Shown here piece by piece: positions 46,552-57,634 of a stretch of 64,000 bases of DNA. A model generated the notes under the pieces. It made no database searches and was not told where the DNA came from. It saw only the letters and a list, made by a program, of their open reading frames with translations. A program made the translations under genes and the position numbers. The stretch's first letter is position 1, and each line of letters opens with the position of its first letter. The stretch is from NCBI GenBank assembly GCA_028641055.1, contig CM054061.1, positions 36,476,076 through 36,540,075 of the forward strand. Reading direction: 5' to 3'. Source of the stretch: Alopecurus myosuroides. Taxonomy: Eukaryota; Streptophyta; Magnoliopsida; Poales; Poaceae.

Positions 46552-46747
46552 GTGAAATTATGGTTTCGTGGGGTCACAGCCTTCGGAAGTGTGAAATAAT
46601 GTCCATTTTACAAGCATCTTAACCTGCCATGTGGTGACTATAACTTTTCACTGATGTGTTAAATGGGCTGCGGCGTGCCCACGAGATGCTACGATCGAGG
46701 CGACTCTCTATCCGTCTAAACCCAGACGAGCACTAACACTCGGCTTA

Positions 46748-47041
46748 GAGCATGTATACAACGGCGGCCTCTTGGAGAGGCGCTAGAGTGCAAAAAAAAA
46801 AGCTATTAAATCTATTTATTATCTAAGCGCTCGACTTAACAACGCTGGGCGCTTGTTACGGTCGCTATCCTGACTTCAGCTCTGTCATCTAACTGCCACA
46901 TGCTAGAAAAAAGGGGCTTAGTGCCCGACTCTAGAACTTGCGCCGACGCCAACAAAAATCCCGGCCGTCAACAGGAATCACACCTAACTACCGGGATTTA
47001 GAGCCTAGCGGCTGCTCTAAGAGGCTGCATTGTACATGGCC
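46748..47041. mobile_element. MITE, 294 bp, TTA-flanked (PIF/Harbinger-like)
   Basis: TTA at 46745-46747 and 47042-47044 flank inverted ends GAGCATGTA(TA)CAACGGCGGCCTCTT and GGCCATGTACAATGCAGCCTCTT. A TTA duplication suggests PIF/Harbinger. The internal CCGGGATTTAGAG and GGCGCTAGAG region carries no ORF. Confidence 0.6.
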
Positions 47042-47044
47042 TTA

Positions 47045-47438
47045 TATCACATATATACTTGTAATTATGTTTGCTACAAGTTTGACTGCACCAATTATAG
47101 AAGTACACTAATTTCAGGACGGAGGGAGTATATATCTAGGTGACCGCTCCTACAAAAGCCGCCAGGGCTTTCTCGACGTACGTAGTGCACGTACCAAAGC
47201 ATGCACTTACTGGCTTGACGTGCGACGTACGTACGTACGTATGGCCGATATAGATCCTAACAGAGAGACGCAACGAAGCCCAACCTCGTACTACTGTAGC
47301 TCGTATAGCGAAAGCACCGGTACAAGGCTCTGACTACTGTAGCTCGTGTGCCTGTGTGTGAGTGCGACACCTCAATCTTTATTTCGATTTACTAAATTTG
47401 GCTTCTGCGCCCTAGTGAAAGAAAAAGCGTGTTGGAAC
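47045..47438. other. Spacer with half a Stowaway end
   Basis: 47118-47131 is GGACGGAGGGAGTA, a Stowaway right end with no matching left end. A (GTAC)n run lies at about 47224-47240. No gene seen. Confidence 0.5.
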
Positions 47439-48188
47439 CAGGCCCGTTCCAACTAAAATTTGGACCTGGGGCAAGTTATTTATAAATACAATTGTACTAA
47501 AATTTTATACTTTGTTAGTTTTTCTTATAATATTGTAATTTTTAACAAACATATGTTTTATAAAACTTAATTTGCAGTACTAATAATATAATAATATTTT
47601 TAAATATTTTTATTGTTACATGGTTGTAATGCGTACCAAATATATTTGAGGTACATGTTTTATTTATTTGTGAAGTGTTTTCTTAACAATACATCTTAAA
47701 TGTGAAAAAATAAGGGAAAACACATGACACATTATCATTTTTACAATCGATGAATTATATATGTATATTTTTTTTGAATGTTCTTATCTACTTTGAATAT
47801 TATTGTATATATGGGTACAAAGTAAAAAATCATACACCCTAACAAATATCTTCATATAGATTCATAGTGTATGGTTATGTAAACAAATATATAGAAACTT
47901 CTCGAGTATAGATTGAAAAATTGGTGTAATCATTTTTTGTGTGTGTTACAAGTTAAAGTTGATTAGATAATCAGTTTATAAGATGTGGATGATCCATATT
48001 GTTTTTACTAAACTAGCATTTTTATTGTAATCATCGATAAACATTAAATGTTATGACTTCTACTAATTTTGCACACACAGAATTCAGTTATCATATACGC
48101 TCACCACAGTATGCTCTATGTACATGGTCTAAAGAATTTATTCTCTTAGTCTCTCAAATAAGAATTTACGCACCAAATTAAACTTCTG

Positions 48189-48229
<41 letters not shown>

Positions 48230-48490
48230 AGCATAGTACGTGAAGTCATTCATATGAAAACTAGCTACCAAATAAAACATGTCAGCGATGGATGTACATT
48301 ATAATTTCCGTCTTTTGCATTTGTTTATATATACTAAGTTTTAATTTCTAATGTTTATAAATACTTAATAACAAATACATGATTGATAGATGATAGTATA
48401 ATAGTTACAATGTATTTTACTATCTGAGGCCCTCCCCCTCTTTGGGCCCAGGGCGATCGTCCCTTTTGCCCGGCCTATGGACCGGCCCTA
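47439..48490. mobile_element. Non-autonomous hAT element, AT-rich
   Basis: The ends are CAGGCCCGTTCC and the inverse of TAGGGCCGGTCC (9 of 12 matching). They are flanked by GTTGGAAC (47431-47438) and GTTGGGAC (48491-48498), an 8-bp duplication with one change. The 1-kb interior is AT-rich with no transposase frame and contains an (AT)n run at 48190-48226. Confidence 0.6.
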
Positions 48491-48786
48491 GTTGGGACTA
48501 CTTCGGCCTACATTGGCCCAGCCAGAACTATAACTCGCTCGTACAATAATTTCACGGTACCATCTTACTCATTCTGTCCATGTTTTTAGATCATGCGATG
48601 CGATGCATCCACCTGCAGCTGTGTGAAGCCACACACAAAGCTGTGTAGTCATTTGACTACACATTTTATTGTGTATCCTAGCAGATCGAATTGATACAAA
48701 AACTTATTTAAAAAACTGTATAAATACATGGATTTGACTACACATCTTCAGATTGACTACACAACATTGAATTCCTGCACCGCCAC

Positions 48787-49337
48787 TGTCGAGACATCGT
48801 AGTAGTTTTCATAGACGGGGGTGCCATGAGACTACGGTAGAGACGTGGGGTAACGGGATCGCGTGGTGGATAGTGAACACAGGATTTACCCAGGTTCGGT
48901 ACGTCGCGACAGTACGACGTACCTACTCCTGCACTTCTCACTAATCAGGACTAAAGCCTGGATGCAGGATTACAATGTGAGGTTTAGATCTAAGCTATTC
49001 GACGAGGATGAACCTCTCGGCGAGTTGGCCTAGAGCTTCTCTGTTATTCGTTTGTTGTTAAACTTATCTCCCGTCCGTCTTTATATAATAGCCGGATTAG
49101 GGCTTACAGAAAAGGAAACCTAGAAGACTATGGTAACTACAACTTGGAAAGTAAGGAATCCGTCTTCTCCTCCAAGCCGGATCACACGCCGTGATCCGGG
49201 TTCTTCTAGAATCCGGCTTCTGTGCGTCAAGTTACTGGGCCGCCCAATGGACCATAGCCCATTACCACATGGGCCACCCTGGTAACCAGGCATAATGACT
49301 ACCATCTTGTATACACCTATACGGTATATATCCGACA
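48787..49337 (-). repeat. Gypsy 3' LTR
   Basis: 551 bp. By eye it differs from the 5' LTR at about nine positions, with no indels. Confidence 0.95.
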
Positions 49338-49350
49338 GTAGCCCCCAAGA
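49338..49350 (-). other. Gypsy polypurine tract
   Basis: The minus strand reads TCTTGGGGGCTAC directly before the 3' LTR. This is the plus-strand primer of reverse transcription. CACTA element B is inserted at its upstream edge, with AGA as duplication. Confidence 0.7.
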
Positions 49351-51584
49351 CACTGGTAGAAAAAAGGCCTACAGTCCCGGTTCGCCAGGCCCATTAATCC
49401 CGTCCGGGCAACCGGGACTAGCTACGCGCGACTAAAGGCCCCCCCTATGGTCCCATCTCTTACGGACCGGGACTAAAGGCCTGTCCACGTGGGCGGGTGG
49501 CGGAGCCTGGGGTCGGAGGACATTTAGTCCCGGTTGGCCACATGAACCGGGACTAGATTTATTTCGTAATTTTTTTAATTCATTTGGTTTCTAATTATTT
49601 TTCTCACCTTTTTTCACTCCCTTTTTTTCACTCCTTTTTTTCACTCCCTTTTTTTCACTCCCTTTTTTTCACAATTTGTATTATTTGCTTAGTGTCTAAC
49701 TAAGATTATCTCTAGTCAAATTAGTTACTCATGGTCAAACTACCCGCACGCTTAACTTCCGAGTTCCATCCCGTCCCGAATCCAAGTGTTTCTCATGCAT
49801 GTATATGATAGTAGTATCATATCAATCTTATTAACATGTTGGCCGAAGCCACATTTCTTTATTGTTTGAATTTCAAATAAATCTTTTAATAAACAAAAGT
49901 AATGATGTAATTAATAATTTTGAATAAATAAATAAACATTAACTTTTAATTTGTATTATTTCTAAAAATACAAATAATATATCCAAAAATTGAGAAAAAT
50001 AGAACTAATTCATTTTAAAATCTTAAAAATACAAATAATATATCAAAAATGAAGAACAATAATACTAATTCATTTTAAAATCTTAAAATACAAAATATAT
50101 ATCAAAAATTAAGAACAATAATAATAATTCATTTTAAAATCTTAAAAATACAAATAATATATCAAAAAATGAAGAAAAATAATACTAATTCATTTTAAAA
50201 TCTTAAAATGAAAAAATATATCAAAAATAAAGAACAATAATACAAACAATATTCATTACATGCATAGAGTCGATCACACATAACACAAACATAGAGTTGA
50301 TCACACATAACACAAACATAGAGTCGATCACATTTCATAATTAACATATATATATATAGAGTCGATCACAAAAGATATCCATTACATATATATACTACTA
50401 ATTAGATACCCATTACATGCACATAGATATCGAACGCATGCATACATCATCTATGGCCCCGCCGAGTAGATGCGGAACAACTCGTACGCGACATATGCAT
50501 CTATCGCCGCATACTTGAGGTTCGTCATGCGCAATGGGGTCTCCTCCCAATAGAAGTGATTCTGCCGGGGGAAATCAGTCTTCATCCTTTCATAGCCCTG
50601 GTGGATGAAGGTGCTTGCCATGACAGCCATCCCGGTCTTTGGCTCGGTCAACTGGATAAGAGTCTGAAGATCAACGTAGTGATCTTCAGGTATCATAATA
50701 CCGATGCGCATCAACTTCACAAGGTCTTGCGTGATGTCGACGCTGCAAAAGTCAAACCCCGAGTTGACAAGAAAATCAACAAGGTCCGGGCAATGCTTCG
50801 AACTACTGTAACAACAAAAATAGGATATGTGTTAGATATGTTGCAACACACGTATTGTTCACATGCAACAAAAAAACTCGAAGATGCATGCAAGATTGTA
50901 CACGTGTGCTATATATAGCTTCTACCTTGACCATTGGAAGACCAACACCGACTGCTTGAACGATATCTGGATGAGGGCAACATCCTTCTGATTCGCCGTG
51001 TACTCCAGATCGAGCCCAAAGAACCGGTGTTCTTCGGGAGTTTCAAAATAGAGATCGGCCAAATGACCTAGAGCTTCATGCAGCCTCGCGGTACTGTTGG
51101 TGAAGAGCACGTCCAAATCCTTGCCGCACGGTGTGGAACCATTGTATTGCCTCCAAACTTCAGCCATTTGCGTGCGTGTGCTTGGATCGAAAAGAACAGA
51201 GAGCGAGAGAGGAAGAACAGAGAGCGAGAGGAAGAACAGAGGGCGAGCAGTGGAATGGCGCCCTTCTGCCTCGCTCGCGAAATAAAAACCGCCGCGGGGG
51301 AGGCGAGACGCTTGATGTTTAGTCCCGGTTGGCCACGGGCACGGGGAATAAAGGGCCATTGGTCCCGGTTGGCCACGGGAACGGGGAATAAAGGACCAAT
51401 AGTCCCGGGCGGCCAGGTCAACCGGAATTAATTCCCTCCACGCGTCGCAACGCGCTTCCCAACCCGCGACGTCTGACCTTCTGTCGCGGGTCTCCTCCCG
51501 ACCCGGGACTAAAGACTCATTGGTCACGGTGCGCAACGCTTGGGGACTGATGCTGGCATACCGAAGGCCTTTTTTCTACCAGTG
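49351..51584 (-). mobile_element. CACTA element B, 2,234 bp, intact ends
   Basis: The ends are CACTGGTAGAAAAAAGGCCT at 49351 and CTACCAGTG at 51584, with the 3-bp duplication AGA at 49348-49350 and 51585-51587. It is nearly identical to element A over its full length. It differs by a missing stretch of about 35-40 bp near 49743, a few small indels and scattered substitutions. Same cargo gene and orientation; no transposase. Confidence 0.93.
50451..51167 (-). CDS. CACTA-borne 3'-5' exonuclease-like gene, copy B
   Basis: Exon 1 is 51167-50926 and exon 2 is 50805-50451, equal in length to copy A, giving 198 residues. All catalytic residues are kept: Asp53 and Glu55 in GLDLEYT, Asp108 in VDITQD, Tyr179 and Asp183 in KYAAIDAYVAYELFRI. 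The visible changes from copy A are single substitutions, for example Thr to Ser in the N-terminal QYNG(T/S)T, Ala to Thr in YFE(A/T)PEE, Asn to Lys in SF(N/K)QSV and Val to Ile in YAA(V/I)D. No stop or frameshift separates the two. Sits inside the Gypsy element, which dates its insertion after that element. Confidence 0.75.
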
Positions 51585-51971
51585 AGAAGGAGCAAAACTC
51601 TGATTCTCCGTCTTCCGCCAAGTAGGCTTCGTCCGAGAAATTGACATCGGCAGTCTTGATTCTTCTTATTCTTCTTGTTTTTGAAAGAGATGGTAACGTG
51701 AAACTCGGAATCCTGAAAATCCGGCTTTTCTCTCACGATCCTTCGCGGAGAAGAAAATTCTTACGTCAGCGCACTTAATCATGCTGACGTACGGGACACT
51801 TGGGTTTTACGCGGAAAACCCAGTAACAGATCTCTGACAGATTCTCACGGGAAACGAGGAGATAAACATCATTACCCTGTCGTTTCATTTCCCGGATTTT
51901 CCGGCGAATGACACGCGTTGATCATCCAACGGTCAAAATAGCCGTTGGCACGTATCTTGACGGATTTTTGG

Positions 51972-51981
51972 CTATAAATAG
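51972..51981 (+). promoter_or_regulatory. TATA box of the Gypsy antisense gene
   Basis: CTATAAATAG is a textbook plant TATA box, about 135 bases before the chosen ATG. It implies the element's opposite-strand gene has its own promoter. Confidence 0.65.
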
Positions 51982-52113
51982 TTGTCTTCATCTTCGTCAA
52001 AAACCTTCCGCACTCTCACTGTCCACGCCATTGCCGCGCACAAGCTCCCGAGCGAAGAACCATCCCGAGCACGCGAACGCACCCAGAGCACCAGCGCAAC
52101 GCGTCGCCACCAA

Positions 52114-55068
52114 ATGGCAACCTCGCCGTCGTCCCCCGCTCGCTCCGCCGCGCTCACCGTCGACGACATCATCAACGAACTGGATCCACAACTCGAATCC
52201 CCAAAGCACGCCGGCGACGAGCCGGAAAAGACCGCGGCCTCTGCGGCGGGCGGAGGAAATCCTTCCGCCGCCGCGAATGCTGCGGGATCGAGCTCCGCGC
52301 CTCCCTCGCCGTTCGCCCCTGAAACGGCGGAGGAGAAGATCCAGCTTCTCGGCGACGAGCTCGCCGCTGCAGCCGCTGCCGCGTCCGCCGCCGCCGGAGC
52401 GGGCGAAGAGGTGGAATCTGCAGGCAATTGGATTGCCTGCAGCATTCCACCAGCCCTCCTTCCAAACCTGGAAAAGGAGGGTTTGATTCTCAAAGGGAAA
52501 TGGCGGCTCCCTGAAGACGAGAACGAGCCAACGCCGAAAGACGGCGAAAGAGTTCTCCTTTCTTCCCATATCTTAAGAGGTATGGGGCTTCCACCTTCTT
52601 CCTTCTTCCTCCAAATCCTCTCCCATTACAACATCCAACCCCATAACCTGCCACCCAATTCCATCCTCTACATGGCCGGCTTCCAGGCTTTGTTCGAGGG
52701 TTACTTAGGTTTAGAACCTAGGTTAGATTTTTGGACGTATTGTTTCGGGGTTAAGCGGAACTCCTCGGAGGGCGCACTCCTGACTTGCGGAACCATCTCC
52801 TTTACTCTTAGGAGATTTAGGGAAGATTGGTTCCCCAAGATCAAGACGTCGGAATCCGTCAAATTTTGGACGGGTTCCTTCTTTTACCATAACGATGTGC
52901 CTTTCCCAAAAAAGGCCATCGGGGTTCCACCTTTCTCCAACATTGCTGCCATTCCCCAAGACAATTGGGGAACGGAAGTCGTCCAGGTTCTGCCGCCTGA
53001 TCTTCTCAGGATCAAGCGGCGCATCGCCAAGCTCACCTCCTCCGATCCACCTCTAACTGGCATGGACACGGTCCTTTGCTGGTTAGAGAAGAGGATCCAG
53101 CCGTTGGCCAATCACGGTGGCCGCCTTCTCTGCGACTACACGGGTGCCAAAGACCCAATGCGGACAACCACCAAAGATTGGCCCGCAAAGGAGCTTCGAC
53201 GGCGCATCAATCAGTTGGTCGCATCACGCGACCAATACGGAGCGAGTCGGCCAATGTATACAGCCGACAATCCGGCTCGCAAGGTATATTTTCCATCATT
53301 TGGGTAGAGTTTTAACATTCTTTCTCGGATTTTCCTGCTTCTGACTCTGATTTGTTTTTCCGATAGTTCGCGGAACTTCCAGACTCGGAGTTAGCCTCCG
53401 AAGCTGAGCTGGATGCCTTGCGTACTGCCACTACAGGTGGGCGCAAACGCAAGAAGATATCTTCCTCTGAGGAAATTATCGACGTTGACGGGATCCCCGT
53501 CGCCACTTCCAGGTTTTTTTTTCTTCTGGGTTCTTTTCTTCCATGGAAATTTTTCTTCCGTCTTCGGAGTTTTAACTTTTCCGGGTTTTTTGTTTTCAGC
53601 CGGCCTCCCTCCAGCCTAAAGCCGAAGAAGCTGAAGAAACACAAAGTTGTTTCCAGCCGAGGCAGTCAACCTTCTCCCGCCATCGCCCCGGATACACCGT
53701 CCATGATGGCGGAAGAGCACGCTGCAGCCCCCACCACCAAGCCAGTAGAGCCCAGCCAGCCCGTTGTGTCGAACACGGACACGAGGGAAAGGGCGGCTCC
53801 CGAGGTGGAAAAAACTTCTCGGACATTCGACGAGGAGATTCCCACCTTCGACAAGGATTTCAAGATTATCAATGACGGCCTAAGCGCGGCCAGAACTCTT
53901 TTTGCGGAATACGCAAAAGAGTTCAATGAAAACTTGGCGGGCTTGCAACGAATGAGCCAGGTATGTAACTCTAGCCCCCAAGCATTGAAACAAAATGCAT
54001 ACTTTTTGCTTTGATGCTTTTGTAATCATTCTTTTCCTTGCTATGTTCCAGCAAACCGCCGAAGCCATTAACATGGAAGTTTTCAACAAACTCTCCATCA
54101 ATAATAAAGAAGTTAGAACTCTTCTTTCTATTCTTGAGGAGAGAGAGGCGGAGCTGGCATCGTCTCAACTCGCATTGTCGGAAACTACAGGTAAACATTT
54201 TTCCTCTGAAGTTTTCGGATTAATTTTTTCTCTAAGTACCTTTTCCGGGAATGTTCTAAACTCAGAATTTTCCTTGCTTTTTAGCTGCTTTGGCCAAGGC
54301 CAAGCAAATACCTGAAGACGCCGGCAATGCCGAGAATCTCCGAAAGGAGAATTCGGATCTTCACAAGGAACTTGTGAAGACTCAAAAGGAGTTGGAGGCC
54401 AGCAATCTGGCCCTTGGAATTGCTAATTCCAAGGCTTCCCAACAGGCGGAGAAGGATAATTCCACCATTCAGGATTTAGAAAGCGCTTTGAACCTTCGCC
54501 TGGAGGAAATCTCCGAGATCGACAAGCTTATCGGTAAGTTTCTGATACCTTTAGCATTTTTCCATGTTTAGCTTTCTTTCTCTGTTTTTTCACCTAACCC
54601 TTTTGGTTGTTTTTGCCGGAAAAAACAGGAGATAACCCAGATGGCACTCGGATTGAAGGAATCCGAGCCTTTGGGAAGACATGGACTTCAATCAGAGCTG
54701 CTGGTATGCAGCTGATCAGTAAGTTTCTTCCCGCAAGGACCGGGGAATTCTCGGAAGTTGAAAAACTTCCGGGTGCCATCATGGAGGTGGCGGAGTCCAG
54801 GGAGTCCACCCTACGCTCTGCTGCACTGGGTGGTGCACGCATGGCACTCGGCCTGATGCGTATGTACTACCCTGGTGCAAAGTCTTGACGCGTGGCGTCC
54901 GGTGTCCCTCAAGGATACACGGATACACAGCGAAATACAATCTTTGATGAAGTCAAAGGCCACGCCACCAAGATCGCCTCCATGGTAAATATCTCCGTTT
55001 TTTATCCAGAAGAGGAGATCCCTGCAGCCCCCGAGGATGACAGCAGCGAGGAGGAGTCGGATGATTGA
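52114..55068 (+). pseudogene. Antisense gene in Gypsy element (Transposase_28-like, coiled coil)
   Basis: Exons by splice signals are 52114-53283, 53367-53512, 53600-53960, 54052-54190, 54285-54533 and 54629-54888. The last runs into a stop (TGA), with homologous-looking acidic codons continuing to 55068. The ATG at 52114 is preferred over 51982, which lies at the TATA box. Domain order: an Ala/Ser/Pro-rich N-terminus; the PF04195 'putative gypsy type transposon' domain at about residues 100-300 (GLPPSSFFLQILSHYNIQ, RLDFWTYCFGVKR, FWTGSFFYHND); a basic GGRKRKK segment; then a coiled coil (LLSILEEREAELASSQ, ENSDLHKELVKTQKELE). Such frames occur antisense near the 3' LTR of Tat-lineage elements. 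Their role is unknown; a gag-like or regulatory role has been suggested. The premature TGA may be a late lesion or a missed splice. Confidence 0.7.
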
Positions 55069-55088
55069 AGGGCTCCCCTAAACCTGGA

Positions 55089-55693
55089 TGGAAAAAGTAG
55101 ACAATAGGAGCATTACTGTTCTTTCAATGTAATTCAAATTGTAATGCTTCTATTTATATGAATGAAAACTCCGCCTTTTGCAGTCTTAATTATGAATTTT
55201 TTTTGCAAGGTTTTTCGGATTTTACTATTCCTTTATCTTCTAAGTTCTCTGGCATATATGTTTTAACTGTCCTTAGTGTTTGAAATGGCTCAAATAGCAA
55301 TATGAATCATCATGCCGAGTAACTGGGTGTAACCAATCAGTTGAATACTCGGAAACATGGATCATGCTAAAGGCATTTTTACTAACTAGCTCCAGTAACC
55401 CAACACATATGCAAACAGATAATGCTCAGAGAAACAAGGATTTTTTTGAATGAAACTTGGGCACGCAGGCAATTCAAGTTTCCTTTAACCGTTAGCAGGC
55501 TGAAAAATCATTCAGTTTTTAAACGCCGAGTACGCAAGCACAATTCGGGTTAACATTGAGTATTTTGTAAGATCATTGGGAAATAGATAAGATGGAATCA
55601 TGCTTGTACTATAATGAACTTCTAAAAACATGGATACCAAAATTCCGCCAACTTTATTTCATGATATCAAAAGATGTTTACATAGAATTTGAA
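55089..55693. other. Gypsy non-coding stretch between antisense gene and RT
   Basis: AT-rich, with no frame on either strand. RNase H and integrase would be expected next to the reverse transcriptase but are absent. Confidence 0.6.
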
Positions 55694-56611
55694 CTAAGTA
55701 CGGAAAGGGACATAACTTGCTAGATATTCCCAGGCCTTCTCTATCCACTTGACTTTGTCGGATTTCTTCAGCAGCTTGTAGAGTGGTAAGGCTTTATCCC
55801 CCAGTCGACTAATAAATCTGCTGACGGCCGCGGCGGAACCCGTCAATCTTTGGATATCTTTTACGCACGTAGGCTTTGAGATGTTCAAGACGGCTTTGAT
55901 CTTTTCTGGGTTAACTTCTATTCCTCTGTGGGAAACGATGAAACCTAGAAGTTTTCCTGAGGGAACCCCGAATACACACTTAGATGGATTTAACTTCATC
56001 TTGTAAGTGCGCAAGTTTTCGAAAGTTTCTCGCAAATCCTCAAGGAGTGTATCTTTTTCCTTGGTTACGACAGCAATATCGTCCACGTAAACATGGACGT
56101 TTTTGCCAATCTGACTATGCAAACAACGTTGCATGCAACGCTGGTAGGTTGCACCTGCGTTCTTCAGACCAAATGGCATGGTTACGTAGTAATACGTCCC
56201 GTATGGGGTTATGAAATAAGTCTTAATTTGATCTTCCTTTTTCATGCGTATTTGGTGGTACCCTGAGTATGCATCCAAAAAGCACAAAAGCTCGGAGCCT
56301 GCAGTGGCATCTATTATTTGATCGATTCGCGGTAACGCAAACCTATCTTTCGGACACAATTTGTTCAAGCATGTGTAGTCTATACACATTCTAAGAGCAG
56401 TAGTGTCTTTCTTCGGTACTAATACCGGATTTGCGGACCAATCAGTGTGGATTACTTCCTTGATGAAATCCGCTGCTAGAAGCCGGATAATTTCCTTGCC
56501 AATAGCCTTCCGTCTTCTTCCGTCAAATCGACGGAGACCTTGTTTGATGGGTTTTGATCCTGGAATCACTTTGAGTTGGTGCTCAGAAAGTTCCCTGGGT
56601 ACACCTGGCAT
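55694..56611 (-). pseudogene. Gypsy reverse transcriptase, truncated
   Basis: A 305-codon RVT_1 domain runs in order: MPGVPRELSEHQLKV lead, KEVIHTDWSANPVLVPKKD, MCIDYTCLNKLCPKD, FLDAYSGYHQIRM, MPFGLKNAGATYQR, catalytic VYVDDIAV near 56080, LNPSKCVFGV, LGFIVSHRGIEVNPEKI, and RLTGSAAAVSRFISRLGDKALP. It breaks off at a stop just where the connection to RNase H should begin. In intact elements it copies the RNA genome inside virus-like particles. The catalytic Asp pair is present, but without RNase H and integrase the polyprotein cannot complete transposition. Nearby upstream stops (for example near 56675) separate it from the protease. Confidence 0.88.
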
Positions 56612-56674
56612 GTCAGCTGGACACCAGGCAAAAATATCCCAGTTCTCACGGAGGAACTTGATGAGCTCGCCTTC

Positions 56675-57634
56675 CTATTTGTCAGTCATCCCAGTCCCTA
56701 CGACGACAAATTTTGTCGGATCTTTGGGGTCTAGGATTACCTGTCTTGTATTCTCGGATGCCTTGAAGCTGTCTGTCGGCTTCCGAGTTTCTTTTCCTGC
56801 GGGCATTTCTGTCGGCGATACCTCCTTGGCTAATTCGTTCAGTTCTTCCTTTGCTATGACTCTCTGAGCGCAAAGGGCGTTTTCTTTCTCCAACTCATTT
56901 GCCAGCTTGAAATCACCGGCTATGGTGATCACTCCTCCTTTGGGTCCTGGCATCTTCAGCTTGTTATAGATATAACAGGATCTTGCCATGAATTTGGCGA
57001 AAGCTGGACGTCCGAGTATTGCGTGATACACGCTTTCGAACGGCACTACTTTGAAGGATACTTTTTCCTACCGGAAGTGATCTTTATCTCCGAAGGTGAC
57101 ATCCAAGGAAATTTCTCCTAGGGATCGTGCTTGCCTGCCAGGAACAATGCCATGGAAGCGTATGTTGCTGTAATTGAGCTGGGACTCGGAAATCTTCAGA
57201 TGCTTGAGTGTATCCAAGTACATTATGTTAATGCTGAATCCTCCATCCATCAGCACTCTTCTTAGCCTAGTGTTTTGGACAATAGGGCTTACGACAAGAG
57301 CTTGTGTGCCGGGTTCAAGGATATTCCCGGGATGATCAGACTGATCCCAGGTAATTGGTGTGTTGGAGTACTTCAAGAATTTTGGGGTTGCCGGAACAAC
57401 CGCGTTTATTTCTCGAAGTGTTCTTTTGGCCACCTTTCCTGATGGAGTTGCTAAGAATGTTAGCATTGCTTCTCCATCAACTCTCGAAAATTTGGGTTCT
57501 CCCTTTCGCTCCTGTTCCTGGATTTTTTTGTCAGTGTCCGATTCACTGTCTTCTTTGTCAGCTTCTGGCTTTTGTTTAGCAGGTTTCCTCTTGGAACCCT
57601 TTCCCTTACTTCCGGATCCTGCGCTGCCTTTCAT
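56675..57634 (-). pseudogene. Gypsy protease region
   Basis: 57634-57068 begins with a Lys/Gly-rich linker and leads to the aspartic protease, with LVVSPIVQNTRLRRVLMDGG near 57245. The catalytic motif reads MDGGFSIN; the usual form is IDGGSS(V/I)N, so one position after the glycines is changed. After a stop, 57046-56675 reads PFESVYHAILGRPAFAKFMA and YNKLKMPGPKGGVITI. This is the conserved link between protease and reverse transcriptase in this lineage. The stop between them and the altered motif argue against an active polyprotein. Confidence 0.8.

Larger units (their letters stand above)
37526..46553 (-). mobile_element. Copia LTR retrotransposon, broken, with nested CACTA elements
   Basis: On the minus strand the order gag, protease, integrase, reverse transcriptase, RNase H identifies Copia. 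The primer-binding site TGGTATCACAG lies at 46550-46540 (one mismatch to the initiator-Met type). A polypurine tract, GAGGGGGCA, lies near 37580-37573, followed by LTR-like TGTTAAAGATACGG, of which only about 50 bp remain. The 5' LTR is not clearly delimited. A CACTA-derived block of about 4.6 kb (39032-about 43650) splits the pol gene. Confidence 0.8.

Noticed and set aside
51982..52113. Upstream ATG for the antisense gene
   Set aside because: It coincides with the TATA box, so it would lie before the transcript start.
51972..52569. Minus-strand frames opposite the Gypsy antisense gene
   Set aside because: GC-rich shadow frames with no domain; the plus-strand protein has a recognisable family.
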